Below, piece by piece: positions 44,963-53,566 of a stretch of DNA of 64,000 nucleotides. The notes under the pieces were generated by a model. That model was not told where the DNA came from and did no database searches. It saw only the letters and a program-made list of their open reading frames with translations. This DNA is from Nakazawaea peltata. Its lineage: Eukaryota > Ascomycota > Pichiomycetes > Alaninales > Pachysolenaceae. How positions within the stretch are numbered: position 1 is the stretch's first letter; the number at the start of each line of letters is the position of its first letter. The stretch covers positions 809,135 to 873,134 of the forward strand of contig BCGQ01000001.1 in NCBI GenBank assembly GCA_001599355.1. The letters run 5' to 3'. A program made the position numbers and the translations under genes.

Positions 44963-46072
44963 TCAGAAATTCAAGAAATCTGGGGTCGTTCCATTATCAG
45001 ACACCTTGGTAGTTGGACTTGTAGTATTGACGTGGAAATTGTTACCATCGTTGTGTTCATTATCATTATCATCATTATTAACTTGGGAATCGTCATTTTT
45101 ATCACCTTGTTGCCTGTTCTGTTGGGCTAACCATTTCAGTTTGGCATCTTCTGTTCTTAAATGAGCTAAAGGTCCAACACCTATCTTTCCCAAACCTATT
45201 TCCGCTGATGTATGCATATTCGATGTGTTGTAATTCAATTTTTTCAATTTATAAATATATTCCACCTCTTTTCTATTCTTGAAATCTACCTCATTCTGTA
45301 AAAATTGGATATATTCTACACTTTTTGAAAGGATTTGGCCCTTGTTAGGTTTACCATCCCTAGTCCCACTTGAACCACGATCATTTTCATAGAAGAAATT
45401 CTCTGGAATGATCGATAATAACTCTTGAATTTTATCATTAATATTATCTCTTCTTTTTCTTTCTATATTAGTGGCAGCACCAGACATTGAGCTATTACCG
45501 AGACTTGTTCCAAGACCTCCAAAGGATCCTGGCGTATCGACAATCGAAGATTTCCTGGATCTTGGAGACTTAATTGAATTACCAGTGTTGAATTCATCTT
45601 TTATTATTGAGTTTTTTCTCGAATTGGTCATCAGTTTCGATAATGAACGTCTTACACCACCAAAAGATGATGAAGGTTTGGCACCGCCAAATGAAGAAGG
45701 GGTCAGATGATATGATTGAGGTTGATAAGATGAAAATGATGTATTATCTTCATCATCATAAGTCTCCTCTTTAATATCTGGGGTCAACAGACTGCCATAA
45801 CTTCGCGAACCGCTTTGCATCGGCTGTGAGTGTAACTGACCAGGTTGCTCTGACTTCAAATGTGGCTGGTCCGAAAATCCCGACACGGAATCGACGTCAA
45901 GAAACCCTGTCTCCGCGATATTGTTGGCTTGTAAAAATTGGTCCAACCCGCTAAAGTCGAGTAAGTCCAGGTCATTGATAGTGGAAGAAGGCACATTACC
46001 GGTTCCTCCAGGGGTACTTCCCTCGTCATTACTGACGTGGCCAGCACCAGAAAAGTTCGTATAGTTATCCAT
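44963..46072 (-). CDS. RTG3: bHLH leucine-zipper transcription factor, Rtg3-like
   Basis: 369 residues, minus strand, ATG 46070-46072. The basic helix-loop-helix starts at about residue 200 (NIERKRRDNINDKIQELLSI), has a loop enlarged by a GSSGTRDG insert, and continues KPNKGQILSKSVEYIQFLQ, which is the Rtg3 signature as I remember it. Rtg3 pairs with Rtg1 in the mitochondrial retrograde response. The N-terminal half is Ser/Gly-rich with acidic activation-type stretches and SP sites, consistent with phosphoregulated nuclear entry. A C-terminal EDAKLKWLAQQ motif precedes an Asn/Asp-rich tail. Another bHLH of the Tye7/Hms1 group is less likely because of the conserved KPNKGQIL. Confidence 0.78.
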   Translation of the reverse strand: MDNYTNFSGAGHVSNDEGSTPGGTGNVPSSTINDLDLLDFSGLDQFLQANNIAETGFLDVDSVSGFSDQPHLKSEQPGQLHSQPMQSGSRSYGSLLTPDIKEETYDDEDNTSFSSYQPQSYHLTPSSFGGAKPSSSFGGVRRSLSKLMTNSRKNSIIKDEFNTGNSIKSPRSRKSSIVDTPGSFGGLGTSLGNSSMSGAATNIERKRRDNINDKIQELLSIIPENFFYENDRGSSGTRDGKPNKGQILSKSVEYIQFLQNEVDFKNRKEVEYIYKLKKLNYNTSNMHTSAEIGLGKIGVGPLAHLRTEDAKLKWLAQQNRQQGDKNDDSQVNNDDNDNEHNDGNNFHVNTTSPTTKVSDNGTTPDFLNF

Positions 46073-46367
46073 TTCGTTCGGTGTATCACCTCTCTACCTT
46101 ATCGATTATCTTCTTGTTTTACAAATAAAAAACACCCAAAGAAAAGAACACATTCTGCGTGCGACTGCACAAACGAGAGACCAAGTTGGGGATTGGGGAT
46201 TGGGAGTGCACGACCTTTTAAGGCTGGGGAAGCGAAAAAGGCACAAAGAGTAGAGAAAGGGCATAAGTGTGGGGCATAAAGTGTAGAGAAAGGGCATAGT
46301 AGATTATACGGTATTATAGGATATTATAGGGTAGACTACAAGTTATAAGATAACATCGCTTTGATCA

Positions 46368-46826
46368 CTATTTATGAAGCTCAGGCATTCTCAAAACTTC
46401 TCTCTCTCTATTTTCACTCATATCTTGAAGCATAGCTAAAATCTTGGAATCCTTCCATTTTTCTGGTAATGGAGTAACATCAAAATTCTTTGTAGCCCAA
46501 TAAAAAATGTCCCAATCAGCTTCATCCAATAAAGTATCATACTCGACTAACTCATCAAAAGTTAACTCATCCAAATATCTATTCAGGAATCTTGACAACA
46601 ACAAGTCAGTTTCCAAAATACCTCTCTTTCTTGATTGATATACTAATCTTTTTCTCTTTTTTTCCAAATCTTCATTATCTCTGGCAATTGGTTTAATAGT
46701 GATCTTAACCTTACCATCTCCATCTGGTTCGATATTACCAATATCTGCGGTAGTACCAACAGAATAAAGTCTGACAAATCTGGTTTCCAACCTCACTAAG
46801 CTTTTCAGACACTGTCTCAACATCAT
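46368..46826 (-). CDS. SDH5: Succinate dehydrogenase flavinylation factor (SDHAF2)
   Basis: 152 residues from the ATG at 46824-46826; the frame extends five codons to a GTG that I do not use. The N-terminus [20 protein letters not shown] is a mitochondrial presequence. The domain core [20 protein letters not shown] contains the RGxxExD motif of SDHAF2, followed by [21 protein letters not shown]. Sdh5 (Emi5) promotes covalent FAD attachment to Sdh1. Length matches the 162 residues of S. cerevisiae. Neighbouring FAD1 (FAD synthesis), about 3 kb away, is functionally related, but at this distance proximity is probably coincidence. Confidence 0.95.
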   Translation of the reverse strand: MMLRQCLKSLVRLETRFVRLYSVGTTADIGNIEPDGDGKVKITIKPIARDNEDLEKKRKRLVYQSRKRGILETDLLLSRFLNRYLDELTFDELVEYDTLLDEADWDIFYWATKNFDVTPLPEKWKDSKILAMLQDMSENREREVLRMPELHK

Positions 46827-47101
46827 ACCAAAGTCACTCACTAATCACTCACTATAATCACTCACTATAATCACCTACTAGTAATCAGCCTTCCATCTCA
46901 TCTATAACTTTCAACCTCGGCCCCCTCAAGATCCGAGCGAAAAGTTTTTATTTCCCAATACAGAAATACAACGAAAATTCCCCAATCCAGTAACAACGCG
47001 CCACATCCAAAATAATACTCTGCTTTTTTGTTTACAAAAGCATTTTATTTAATCAATTTCGATTCAATTCAGTTCATAATACTTATAGGGCGATCCATAC
47101 C

Positions 47102-48466
47102 ATGTCACGTCCAAGTGCTGTCTTCAGAACTTCCAACTTGAACACGCCGTCAAGCGTGAGAACTTCAACCAGATTGATTCCAACCGACCCTTTCCCCCTC
47201 TTAGACGTAAAGGAGATCGTCGTCTGTTTGGAGAGCTGCTCCTTTACGTGTAGTGAAGAGTTGTTGTTGAAACCAACTCAACAATACATGTTGTCGTTGT
47301 TCCAACAGATCCTGGATACCTTTTTGAACGTGTCTGACAGAAAATTATACCATCTGATCAACAGCGCTAATGACGGTAACGATTATATCGACACGTTGAA
47401 TATCGTTGGTTTACAAAAAATCATGTACAGATTTTTGGATGAATGTGGGATCGATGATTTCAATATTATGGATATTATAAAGCCGGAACCTCTGCGTGTA
47501 CGGAGAATCTTGAGTTGTATAGTCAATTTTGCCCGTTTTAGAGAAGAACATAAAGAGATATTGAAACAATTACATTTGAAGAACGATGAAATAATATCGG
47601 TTTATAAAGATTTGAAATTGAAAGTTAATAATATTGAGAACGAGCTTCTGAATTTGAAGCTGGAGAATGAGAGGGCCGATTTACAAAAGATTCATGATTT
47701 GAATTCTAGTTTGGAAAATGAATTAAGACTGTTAAAGAGACAACAAGAATCTATTACCCTGGAACATGATGTATATAAGAGGGAAAAGTCTAGTTTGTTG
47801 AAGAATTATGAGGATATTTCGTATCTTTTGGCAGAAAGTCAGAAAGAATTGAATAAATTGAAGGTGATAACGACTGAATCTCCAGAATTGGTATTGAAAT
47901 TCAATCAAGAATTATCTACCACTTTGGAACAAGAACAACTGAAATTTAGTGCTTTGGAATCCAGATCAAGAAGCATATCACTGTCTATAGAGTCATTCAA
48001 TTTACTTGAGCAAGAATTTAATACGTATATACGAATTTTGGATGAGTTACAAGTGGAGATCAACAAAGGAGAATCTACAAACACCAAATTACTGAAGTAT
48101 AAGGAGTTATATGACAAGAAGAAAGATGAATCACAAGATTTGGATCGTAAAATTCAATTAACAACACGACAAATTGATACCAACGAGAATAAATTGGAAA
48201 GATTGATAGTGACAAGTAAAGAGAAAGAAGAAAAACATACTCAAATGCTTGAAGAAGTGCATTCGAAATTTGCAACCTTATTAACCGAGAGAGATTTGAA
48301 TGAGCAAGACTTATTAAGCAAGAAGAAACAAATCCTAAGCTTAGAAAATAAGATGAGCGAATTGAAATTCCAATATAATGACGAGATGAAAGAGTTGAAC
48401 CATGAGATGATGAAGTTGAATAGTCATGTTAAAATCTACCTTTCGGAAATCTCCAAACATTTATGA
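47102..48466 (+). CDS. NUF2: Kinetochore Ndc80-complex subunit Nuf2
   Basis: 454 residues, nearly the 451 of yeast Nuf2. The N-terminal calponin-homology domain (about 28-155) includes DPFPLLDVKEIVVCLESCSF, YIDTLNIVGLQKIMYRFLD and the conserved end SCIVNFARFREEH. From about residue 155 onward it is continuous coiled coil, rich in Leu, Lys and Glu. Nuf2 dimerises with Ndc80 to attach kinetochores to microtubules. The start at 47102 is the first ATG. SPC34, another kinetochore protein, lies 12 kb away without obvious linkage. Confidence 0.95.
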   Translation: MSRPSAVFRTSNLNTPSSVRTSTRLIPTDPFPLLDVKEIVVCLESCSFTCSEELLLKPTQQYMLSLFQQILDTFLNVSDRKLYHLINSANDGNDYIDTLNIVGLQKIMYRFLDECGIDDFNIMDIIKPEPLRVRRILSCIVNFARFREEHKEILKQLHLKNDEIISVYKDLKLKVNNIENELLNLKLENERADLQKIHDLNSSLENELRLLKRQQESITLEHDVYKREKSSLLKNYEDISYLLAESQKELNKLKVITTESPELVLKFNQELSTTLEQEQLKFSALESRSRSISLSIESFNLLEQEFNTYIRILDELQVEINKGESTNTKLLKYKELYDKKKDESQDLDRKIQLTTRQIDTNENKLERLIVTSKEKEEKHTQMLEEVHSKFATLLTERDLNEQDLLSKKKQILSLENKMSELKFQYNDEMKELNHEMMKLNSHVKIYLSEISKHL

Positions 48467-48495
48467 TTATATATTACATTATTTGATACCCATTA

Positions 48496-49149
48496 TTATA
48501 TATCTTTGTAGAAAAATTGTATGTAGAACTCCTTCATATCGATATCCCAATGAGTCCATAAGTTGGTCAACTCACCTTTTTGAATCTTGATGCATATGTT
48601 TTCGTATGGTTCTCCATGGAAAACCAAGTATTGGTACGTAGAATTGGTGACTTTATCTTCCTGAGTTTGTTCGAAAGATGACATGATTCTATAATGGGGC
48701 ACAGTACCTGGAGTCAACTTGGAGAATTTCACAACTATGAGTAATCCAAGTTTATAACTTATCGGGTCTCTTATCTTTGTAATTTTGAAACCAGGTTGAC
48801 CTATTTTCACATAACTTTTCTTTGGGATTTGAGAAATACTTCCTTCAGGTTGGGAGGGAGTACCGTTGAGCAGCAGATTCCTCTTATCATCCTGAAGTTT
48901 CCGTTCCAATAACTTCAAACTATGCTTCTTACCCTCTGTATGAGTTATGTATGACGTTTCACTGTAATGTAAAGTAAGACATAACTTGCACTCGTAGATT
49001 CCATTGGCGTTCTTGACAAGGTAGGGGTCATTTTCAAGAGAAGAGGAGAACAAGTTTCGGAGCATCCGACGCTGATGAGCTCTTGTTTCTTCGGCACCGG
49101 CGACACCACCGGATCCTTTCTTGGATCCTACTCTATTTTGGTAGTCCAT
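48496..49149 (-). CDS. PRP11: Splicing factor SF3a subunit Prp11 (SF3A2)
   Basis: 217 residues on the minus strand with ATG 49147-49149. The start MDYQNRVGSKKGSGGVA is nearly invariant from yeast to human SF3A2. A matrin-type C2H2 zinc finger follows at about residues 53-77 (YECKLCLTLHYSETSYITHT then EGKKHS). The C-terminal part contains IGQPGFKITKIRDP and LVFHGEPYENICIKI, conserved in the SF3a60-binding region. Prp11 is a U2 snRNP protein needed for prespliceosome assembly. S. cerevisiae Prp11 has 266 residues. Its presence fits the spliced genes in this window. Confidence 0.96.
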   Translation of the reverse strand: MDYQNRVGSKKGSGGVAGAEETRAHQRRMLRNLFSSSLENDPYLVKNANGIYECKLCLTLHYSETSYITHTEGKKHSLKLLERKLQDDKRNLLLNGTPSQPEGSISQIPKKSYVKIGQPGFKITKIRDPISYKLGLLIVVKFSKLTPGTVPHYRIMSSFEQTQEDKVTNSTYQYLVFHGEPYENICIKIQKGELTNLWTHWDIDMKEFYIQFFYKDI

Positions 49150-49336
49150 GACAATACAGTGAAGGGTAGTGTTATGGAGATGGTACTATTTGGTTGTGTA
49201 GTTAGTGCTCTTTCAGAGTGTGTTAAATCCATCTCTTTTTGTTCCTTCCAGATTGTTCTGGGGATCGGGGGAGAAAAATGAAAATGGGCGGAAAATTAGG
49301 CGGGAAGTACGTGGGAGGGAGAGAAAAGAGAGAAGT

Positions 49337-49419
49337 AGAGATAGAGGGTCAGAGATAGAGGGTCAGAGATAGAGGGTCAGAGATAGAGGAACAGAGATAG
49401 AGGAATAGAGATAGAGGAC
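49337..49419 (+). repeat. 14-bp tandem repeat AGAGATAGAGGGTC
   Basis: Six head-to-tail copies; the first three are identical and the last three differ at the final 2-3 bases (GGAAC, GGAAT, GGAC). It lies 24-106 bp upstream of the FAD1 ATG, within the PRP11/FAD1 divergent promoter, and so may be in the FAD1 leader. Confidence 0.9.
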
Positions 49420-49442
49420 AGACAAGGAATACATACAATACC

Positions 49443-50239
49443 ATGTCATTACTAGATCTGTGTCGTAGCGCCAGCAAAACCGTACATAACTTCCTCCAAC
49501 TAAACCTTCAAGATCAACTATACCTCGATACCAAACTTAAGGTGACAGAATCTTACAACGTTTTAGAAGAATCCTTACAGAAATACAGGTAAGTTTAAAC
49601 ATGGTATTAACTGGTGTATCACATCATATACTAACTTGTCGCAGCTTCAACGAGACCTCGGTATCATATAATGGTGGTAAAGACTGTTTGGTGTTACTAG
49701 TCATATTTTTGGCTGTGATTTTCGATAAGTATGAGGATTGTCTTAGAGATGACCCAGACTTGAAGTTGAATGCTGTGTTTATTAATACGGAACAGAGCTT
49801 CTCGGAGATGGATCTGTTCCTCCAAAAGTCTATAGAGGAGTATCATCTCTCCTTTGTTGAAATCAACGACAGTTTGAAGGAAGGATTCGAGACTTATTTG
49901 CTGTCGAACCCAGAGATCAAGCTGATCATAGTGGGAATGAGACGTATCGACCCATATGGGGCTAATTTACAATTCTTCGAGAAGACAGATCATAATTGGC
50001 CTAATTTCGTGAGGGTGAACCCGGTCTTGAATTGGGAATACACAGAGATCTGGTGCTTCTTGAAGAAGACAAATATAGAATATTGCTCTTTATATGATCA
50101 AGGATATACTTCTATAGGAGGAGTTCATAATACGATTCCTAACCCATGTCTTTTAGAACCTGGATCGACCAATAAATACTTACCTGCTTGGATGTTAGAG
50201 GCTAATGATAAAGAAAGGCTAAGCAGAAAGAAAATATAA
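49443..50239 (+). CDS. FAD1: FAD synthetase (FMN adenylyltransferase), spliced
   Basis: Exon 1 49443-49588, intron 49589-49644, exon 2 49645-50239; 246 residues. Fad1 makes FAD from FMN and ATP. The PAPS-reductase-like fold is recognised by SVSYNGGKDCLVLL (ATP-binding loop), VFINTEQSFSEMD, IIVGMRRIDPYGANL, WPNFVRVNPVLNWEYTEIW and QGYTSIGGVHNTIPNP. All match Fad1. Without splicing, the frame that carries this domain opens only at an ATG inside the intron, and the exon 1 frame would terminate. S. cerevisiae Fad1 has 306 residues; this shorter form lacks part of the C-terminal region. It reads divergently from PRP11. Confidence 0.94.
49589..49644 (+). other. 56-nt spliceosomal intron in FAD1
   Basis: Donor CAG|GTAAGT, branch site ATATACTAAC, acceptor TTGTCGCAG. 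Splicing makes an AG|C serine codon and a continuous frame through the Fad1 ATP-binding motif. Branch-to-AG distance is 10 nt, like the other introns here. Confidence 0.9.
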
Positions 50240-50291
50240 TCTTATTGCATATATAGAATGACACTTAAACGACACTTGAATAGACTAAAAG

Positions 50292-51998
50292 TTACTCTTT
50301 ATGACCCTTCTTCAGTAATCGTAAAGCTTCTTCGGCAAATCCAGGTATCAATATATAATTTATATTGTTTTTCTCCAACTTGTCTTTACCAATGTTCTTT
50401 GCAATGAACGTTGTTGGTTCCATAACACCGACGAAACAGGTCTTAATGTTACCGTCATTTAAGATCCGGTCACAACATGGTAAATTACCACTCAATCTCT
50501 CACTACAAGGTTCCATTGTGGTGTATATAATACTACCTTTAGGTACATTTTTCTCTCCAGTCTTCTCGTAATACTTATCTAACAGACATTGTTCAGCATG
50601 AGTGTTTCCAGGTAACTCTCTTGAGTAACCGGTAGATAAAACCTCGTTGTTATGTACTAAGAGCGCGCCTACACAGAAGGCAGTCTCTGTACCTTCACAT
50701 TTAGCGGCTTCTTTTAACAGAAGTTCCATAAAAGGTTTGTGATCTTCCAATGCCCAGTCGGGTAAATCTGTACTATAAGACCAAGAGCCATCGTCCAGTT
50801 CGTATTTGTAAGCATGTAACCACAAACCCAAATCATTAGGTCCTGGGTCCGTATATAATTCTACATCACATTCCGGGCAATGTTGACCACTCATCAATTC
50901 TCCTTCAGCCTCAGGAAAGTAGAATGAAGTTGCAGTCTTTGATTTTCCAACCTCATCTAACTTGGCCATTACAATGGAATCTTCTCCTTCTCCCAGTTTA
51001 CCCAAATTAGGTCCCCAGATATCAGGACTGGAATATATAGGATCGTTAGCAATTGGGAAACCTAAATATTGCAAATGAACTCTAATTTGGTGAGTTCTTC
51101 CCGTGAATGGTTTACATAATACAATACTAGTCTTACCGTTGTAGCTCACTCTTTTAAAACTGGTCTTGGCTTCTTTACCGTCAGCTGTAACTCTATTGAA
51201 ACACAATTTGGGATTTACAGTTTTTAAAGGTTCCTCACATAAGATATCTTCCACTGGGAACTCACCTACAACTTTTGCAATATAATATTTACTGACCTCA
51301 CGTTCTCGGATTTGTTGTGACATATTTTTGGCTCCCTCTGCTGTTTTACCTAAGAACATTAACCCACTTGTTAACCGGTCTAATCTGTTACATGTGTGAA
51401 CAACCTTTCCATACTCATGTTCAATGATCTTAGTTACAGTATTATATCTGTATCTTCCTGTAGGATGAGCTGGGATCCCAGAAGGCTTGTCGATCACCAT
51501 AATGTCATCATTTTCATATACGATTTTGATTGGCTTGGCTGATACAGGAGGTTCATGTCTATGGATTTTATGACTAATAAAATCACCATTTTTGATAACA
51601 CTATCAATATTAGCCACTTCTTTGTTCAAATAAACCTTCCCAGCTTTGATAGTCTGTTCATAATACTCTCTAGTTTTCAATCTGAATTCATCGGAGAACA
51701 CATCAATCAATTTGCGGTTTCTCCAACGTAATTTGCAATAAGTCAAGTATGTGAAGTAATAAGGGGCCACTCTACGATATTTTCCATCGATGATATAAGA
51801 GGCTCCCTCACTTTCCTCATCGTTAATTGTCTTCTTGAATATCATATTTCCTTCCAGAGCCAATTCTGAGATCATCGTCTTGGAGTCGATTACCGCCCTT
51901 TTCAAACGGAACCCATTTTCGTCTCTTTGAGGTAAACTCCTCTTTTTTCCAGATACAGGTGAAGGGGATCTCGACATTTTACTCAAGAACCTTCTCAT
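50292..51998 (-). CDS. RIB2: Bifunctional DRAP deaminase / tRNA pseudouridine synthase
   Basis: 568 residues (S. cerevisiae 591). ATG at 51996-51998; a second ATG seven codons later (51977) precedes MSRSPSPV and may also serve. The N-terminal two thirds is an RluA-type pseudouridine synthase with CNRLDRLTSGLMFL (catalytic Asp in the RLD motif) and CKPFTGRTHQIRVHL. The C-terminal cytidine-deaminase-like domain has GNTHAEQCL (HAE) and MEPCSERLSGNLPCCDRI (zinc-binding Cys). In yeast the fusion serves riboflavin synthesis (Rib2) and Psi32 formation in cytosolic tRNA (Pus8). It lies beside FAD1, another flavin gene, converging on it with 52 bp between stops; adjacency could be chance. Confidence 0.96.
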   Translation of the reverse strand: MRRFLSKMSRSPSPVSGKKRSLPQRDENGFRLKRAVIDSKTMISELALEGNMIFKKTINDEESEGASYIIDGKYRRVAPYYFTYLTYCKLRWRNRKLIDVFSDEFRLKTREYYEQTIKAGKVYLNKEVANIDSVIKNGDFISHKIHRHEPPVSAKPIKIVYENDDIMVIDKPSGIPAHPTGRYRYNTVTKIIEHEYGKVVHTCNRLDRLTSGLMFLGKTAEGAKNMSQQIREREVSKYYIAKVVGEFPVEDILCEEPLKTVNPKLCFNRVTADGKEAKTSFKRVSYNGKTSIVLCKPFTGRTHQIRVHLQYLGFPIANDPIYSSPDIWGPNLGKLGEGEDSIVMAKLDEVGKSKTATSFYFPEAEGELMSGQHCPECDVELYTDPGPNDLGLWLHAYKYELDDGSWSYSTDLPDWALEDHKPFMELLLKEAAKCEGTETAFCVGALLVHNNEVLSTGYSRELPGNTHAEQCLLDKYYEKTGEKNVPKGSIIYTTMEPCSERLSGNLPCCDRILNDGNIKTCFVGVMEPTTFIAKNIGKDKLEKNNINYILIPGFAEEALRLLKKGHKE

Positions 51999-52275
51999 TT
52001 ATCTTCTTACCTGTCACCTGTTCTCTCTTCAAACTCTTGATGATTCCTCGGTCGAGATATTTTTTCCGCCCATCGCTTGGCGCAAAATGAAAAATTTGGC
52101 CGAGATTGGGGGTGGGAGTGTGGAGGGGGGGGGGGNGCGCGAGTATCCCTTCTCTGGGGGGTTAGATGGAGGAAGGGAAGGTAGGGGAAGTAGAAGGTCG
52201 TAGATAGCTATACAGAACATGGACAGGTGGAAATATCGCATTGACTACAGCAAACTCATATCAATATCCTTAACA
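51999..52275. other. RIB2 promoter region with G-run and one ambiguous base
   Basis: 277 bp. The plus strand is G-rich at 52106-52196, with 11 consecutive G at 52125-52135 followed by an undetermined base (n) at 52136, the only ambiguous base I noticed in the window. The ambiguity most likely reflects sequencing or assembly difficulty in the homopolymer. Confidence 0.8.
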
Positions 52276-53394
52276 TTAAACAAAAAACTGAAATACGAAC
52301 AGAACAATAATCAACAAACTAATCAGTCTACCTCGAGGGGTTAAAGCAAGATAAAGTGAAGAGAATAAAGCGGTATCGGCAGCATAAGTAAGCCATAATT
52401 TCAGTCTTGAGCCCAGACTTGGCTTTAAATAAATGGACTTGTTTTCATTCAAGAAGCCATTGGAATCAAGGAGCAACTCGGTTGGTGGAACAGAAGGTAC
52501 TGAGAAATTCAGATAAACAGGATGATGATCTGAAGTGAGAATTCCTTCCACAGTATTATAACTATGTATTTTAATCGAGTCTGCCTTCAAATACAAAATT
52601 CTGTCACACCATGAAGGAGTTCTTTTCAAATTGTACTCAGTAGTGTTATTATAGAATTTATAGCTTGGTTTAAAAGTGATTGGCAGTTCCAGGAATCCCC
52701 AGAATGCTGATTTTCGATTCATCGAGATCAGAAGCTCATCAACAACAGCATTATATTCTGGCAGCAAAAGCAGCTCTGAAGAATCATCATCTGATCTCAA
52801 CAAAGATCTATCACTCTTCAAAACTCTGTAATTCAAATCACCCATAAAGAAAATGTGATTGTTAGGTTTGATAACTCCATACCCATCACCGAAATCCATA
52901 CCAGCCAAAATGGCTTGGCAATCCAGATCACGTTTCTTCCAATATCCAATTCCTTCATTAGCACTCAAATGAACAGTAACAATAGTGAACTCATTCCCAT
53001 CATATTTGAATCTGACACCACATCCTCCCTTCAAAGAAGAGAGCATCATCCCACAACTGAACCCCAGAAGGTTCACATTTGATACTTTGCTAAAGAAAGG
53101 TGTCAAAATAATCAGACCGATGGCCCCTAAGTGGGGCATCAGAATAGTATAAAATTCCACCTCATATTTCTCCTTCAATGCAGTCAACAACAAGTTATTC
53201 ACAGAGATCAAGTACTTGTTAACAGTCTCTGGGTCGGTACTATCAAAAATCGAACACAATTCCTGGAATCCAAACAGTAGCAAGGGTGGAATTTCCAGGG
53301 GAAAAGTCTTAGAAACCTCCTGAACATAGGCCAAATCCAATATTTTATTGCAATTGAACGTAGATAAGTATAATTGAGTGTCTGTAGTTGCCAT
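52276..53394 (-). CDS. INP54: Tail-anchored phosphoinositide 5-phosphatase (Inp54-like)
   Basis: 372 residues (yeast Inp54: 384). Catalytic motifs of the inositol-polyphosphate 5-phosphatase family appear in order: LFGFQELCSIF, FTIVTVHLSANEG, NNHIFFMGDLNYRV (GDLNYR), RTPSWCDRILY (PxWCDRIL) and LTSDHHPVYLNF (SDHxPV). The last about 18 residues (LISLLIIVLFVFQFFV) are a hydrophobic C-terminal anchor, as in Inp54, which sits in the ER membrane and hydrolyses PI(4,5)P2. There is no SacI domain. The start is the ATG at 53392-53394. It is divergent from HRQ1 with about 170 bp between starts. Confidence 0.93.
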   Translation of the reverse strand: MATTDTQLYLSTFNCNKILDLAYVQEVSKTFPLEIPPLLLFGFQELCSIFDSTDPETVNKYLISVNNLLLTALKEKYEVEFYTILMPHLGAIGLIILTPFFSKVSNVNLLGFSCGMMLSSLKGGCGVRFKYDGNEFTIVTVHLSANEGIGYWKKRDLDCQAILAGMDFGDGYGVIKPNNHIFFMGDLNYRVLKSDRSLLRSDDDSSELLLLPEYNAVVDELLISMNRKSAFWGFLELPITFKPSYKFYNNTTEYNLKRTPSWCDRILYLKADSIKIHSYNTVEGILTSDHHPVYLNFSVPSVPPTELLLDSNGFLNENKSIYLKPSLGSRLKLWLTYAADTALFSSLYLALTPRGRLISLLIIVLFVFQFFV

Positions 53395-53566
53395 TTCAAT
53401 CGAATCTCTTTTCCTCTGAACTGCCCTCCTTCCTGGGTATTATTAGTTCAAATTAAGGTTTCGGGTATTATTATCATTTTCCCATTTGCAGATATTAGTA
53501 AATGGCTCGAGGGCTCATCGGCGGCAAAATAAGTAGTATTAAGAGGTGAAGTTGGTAGGAGGGACA

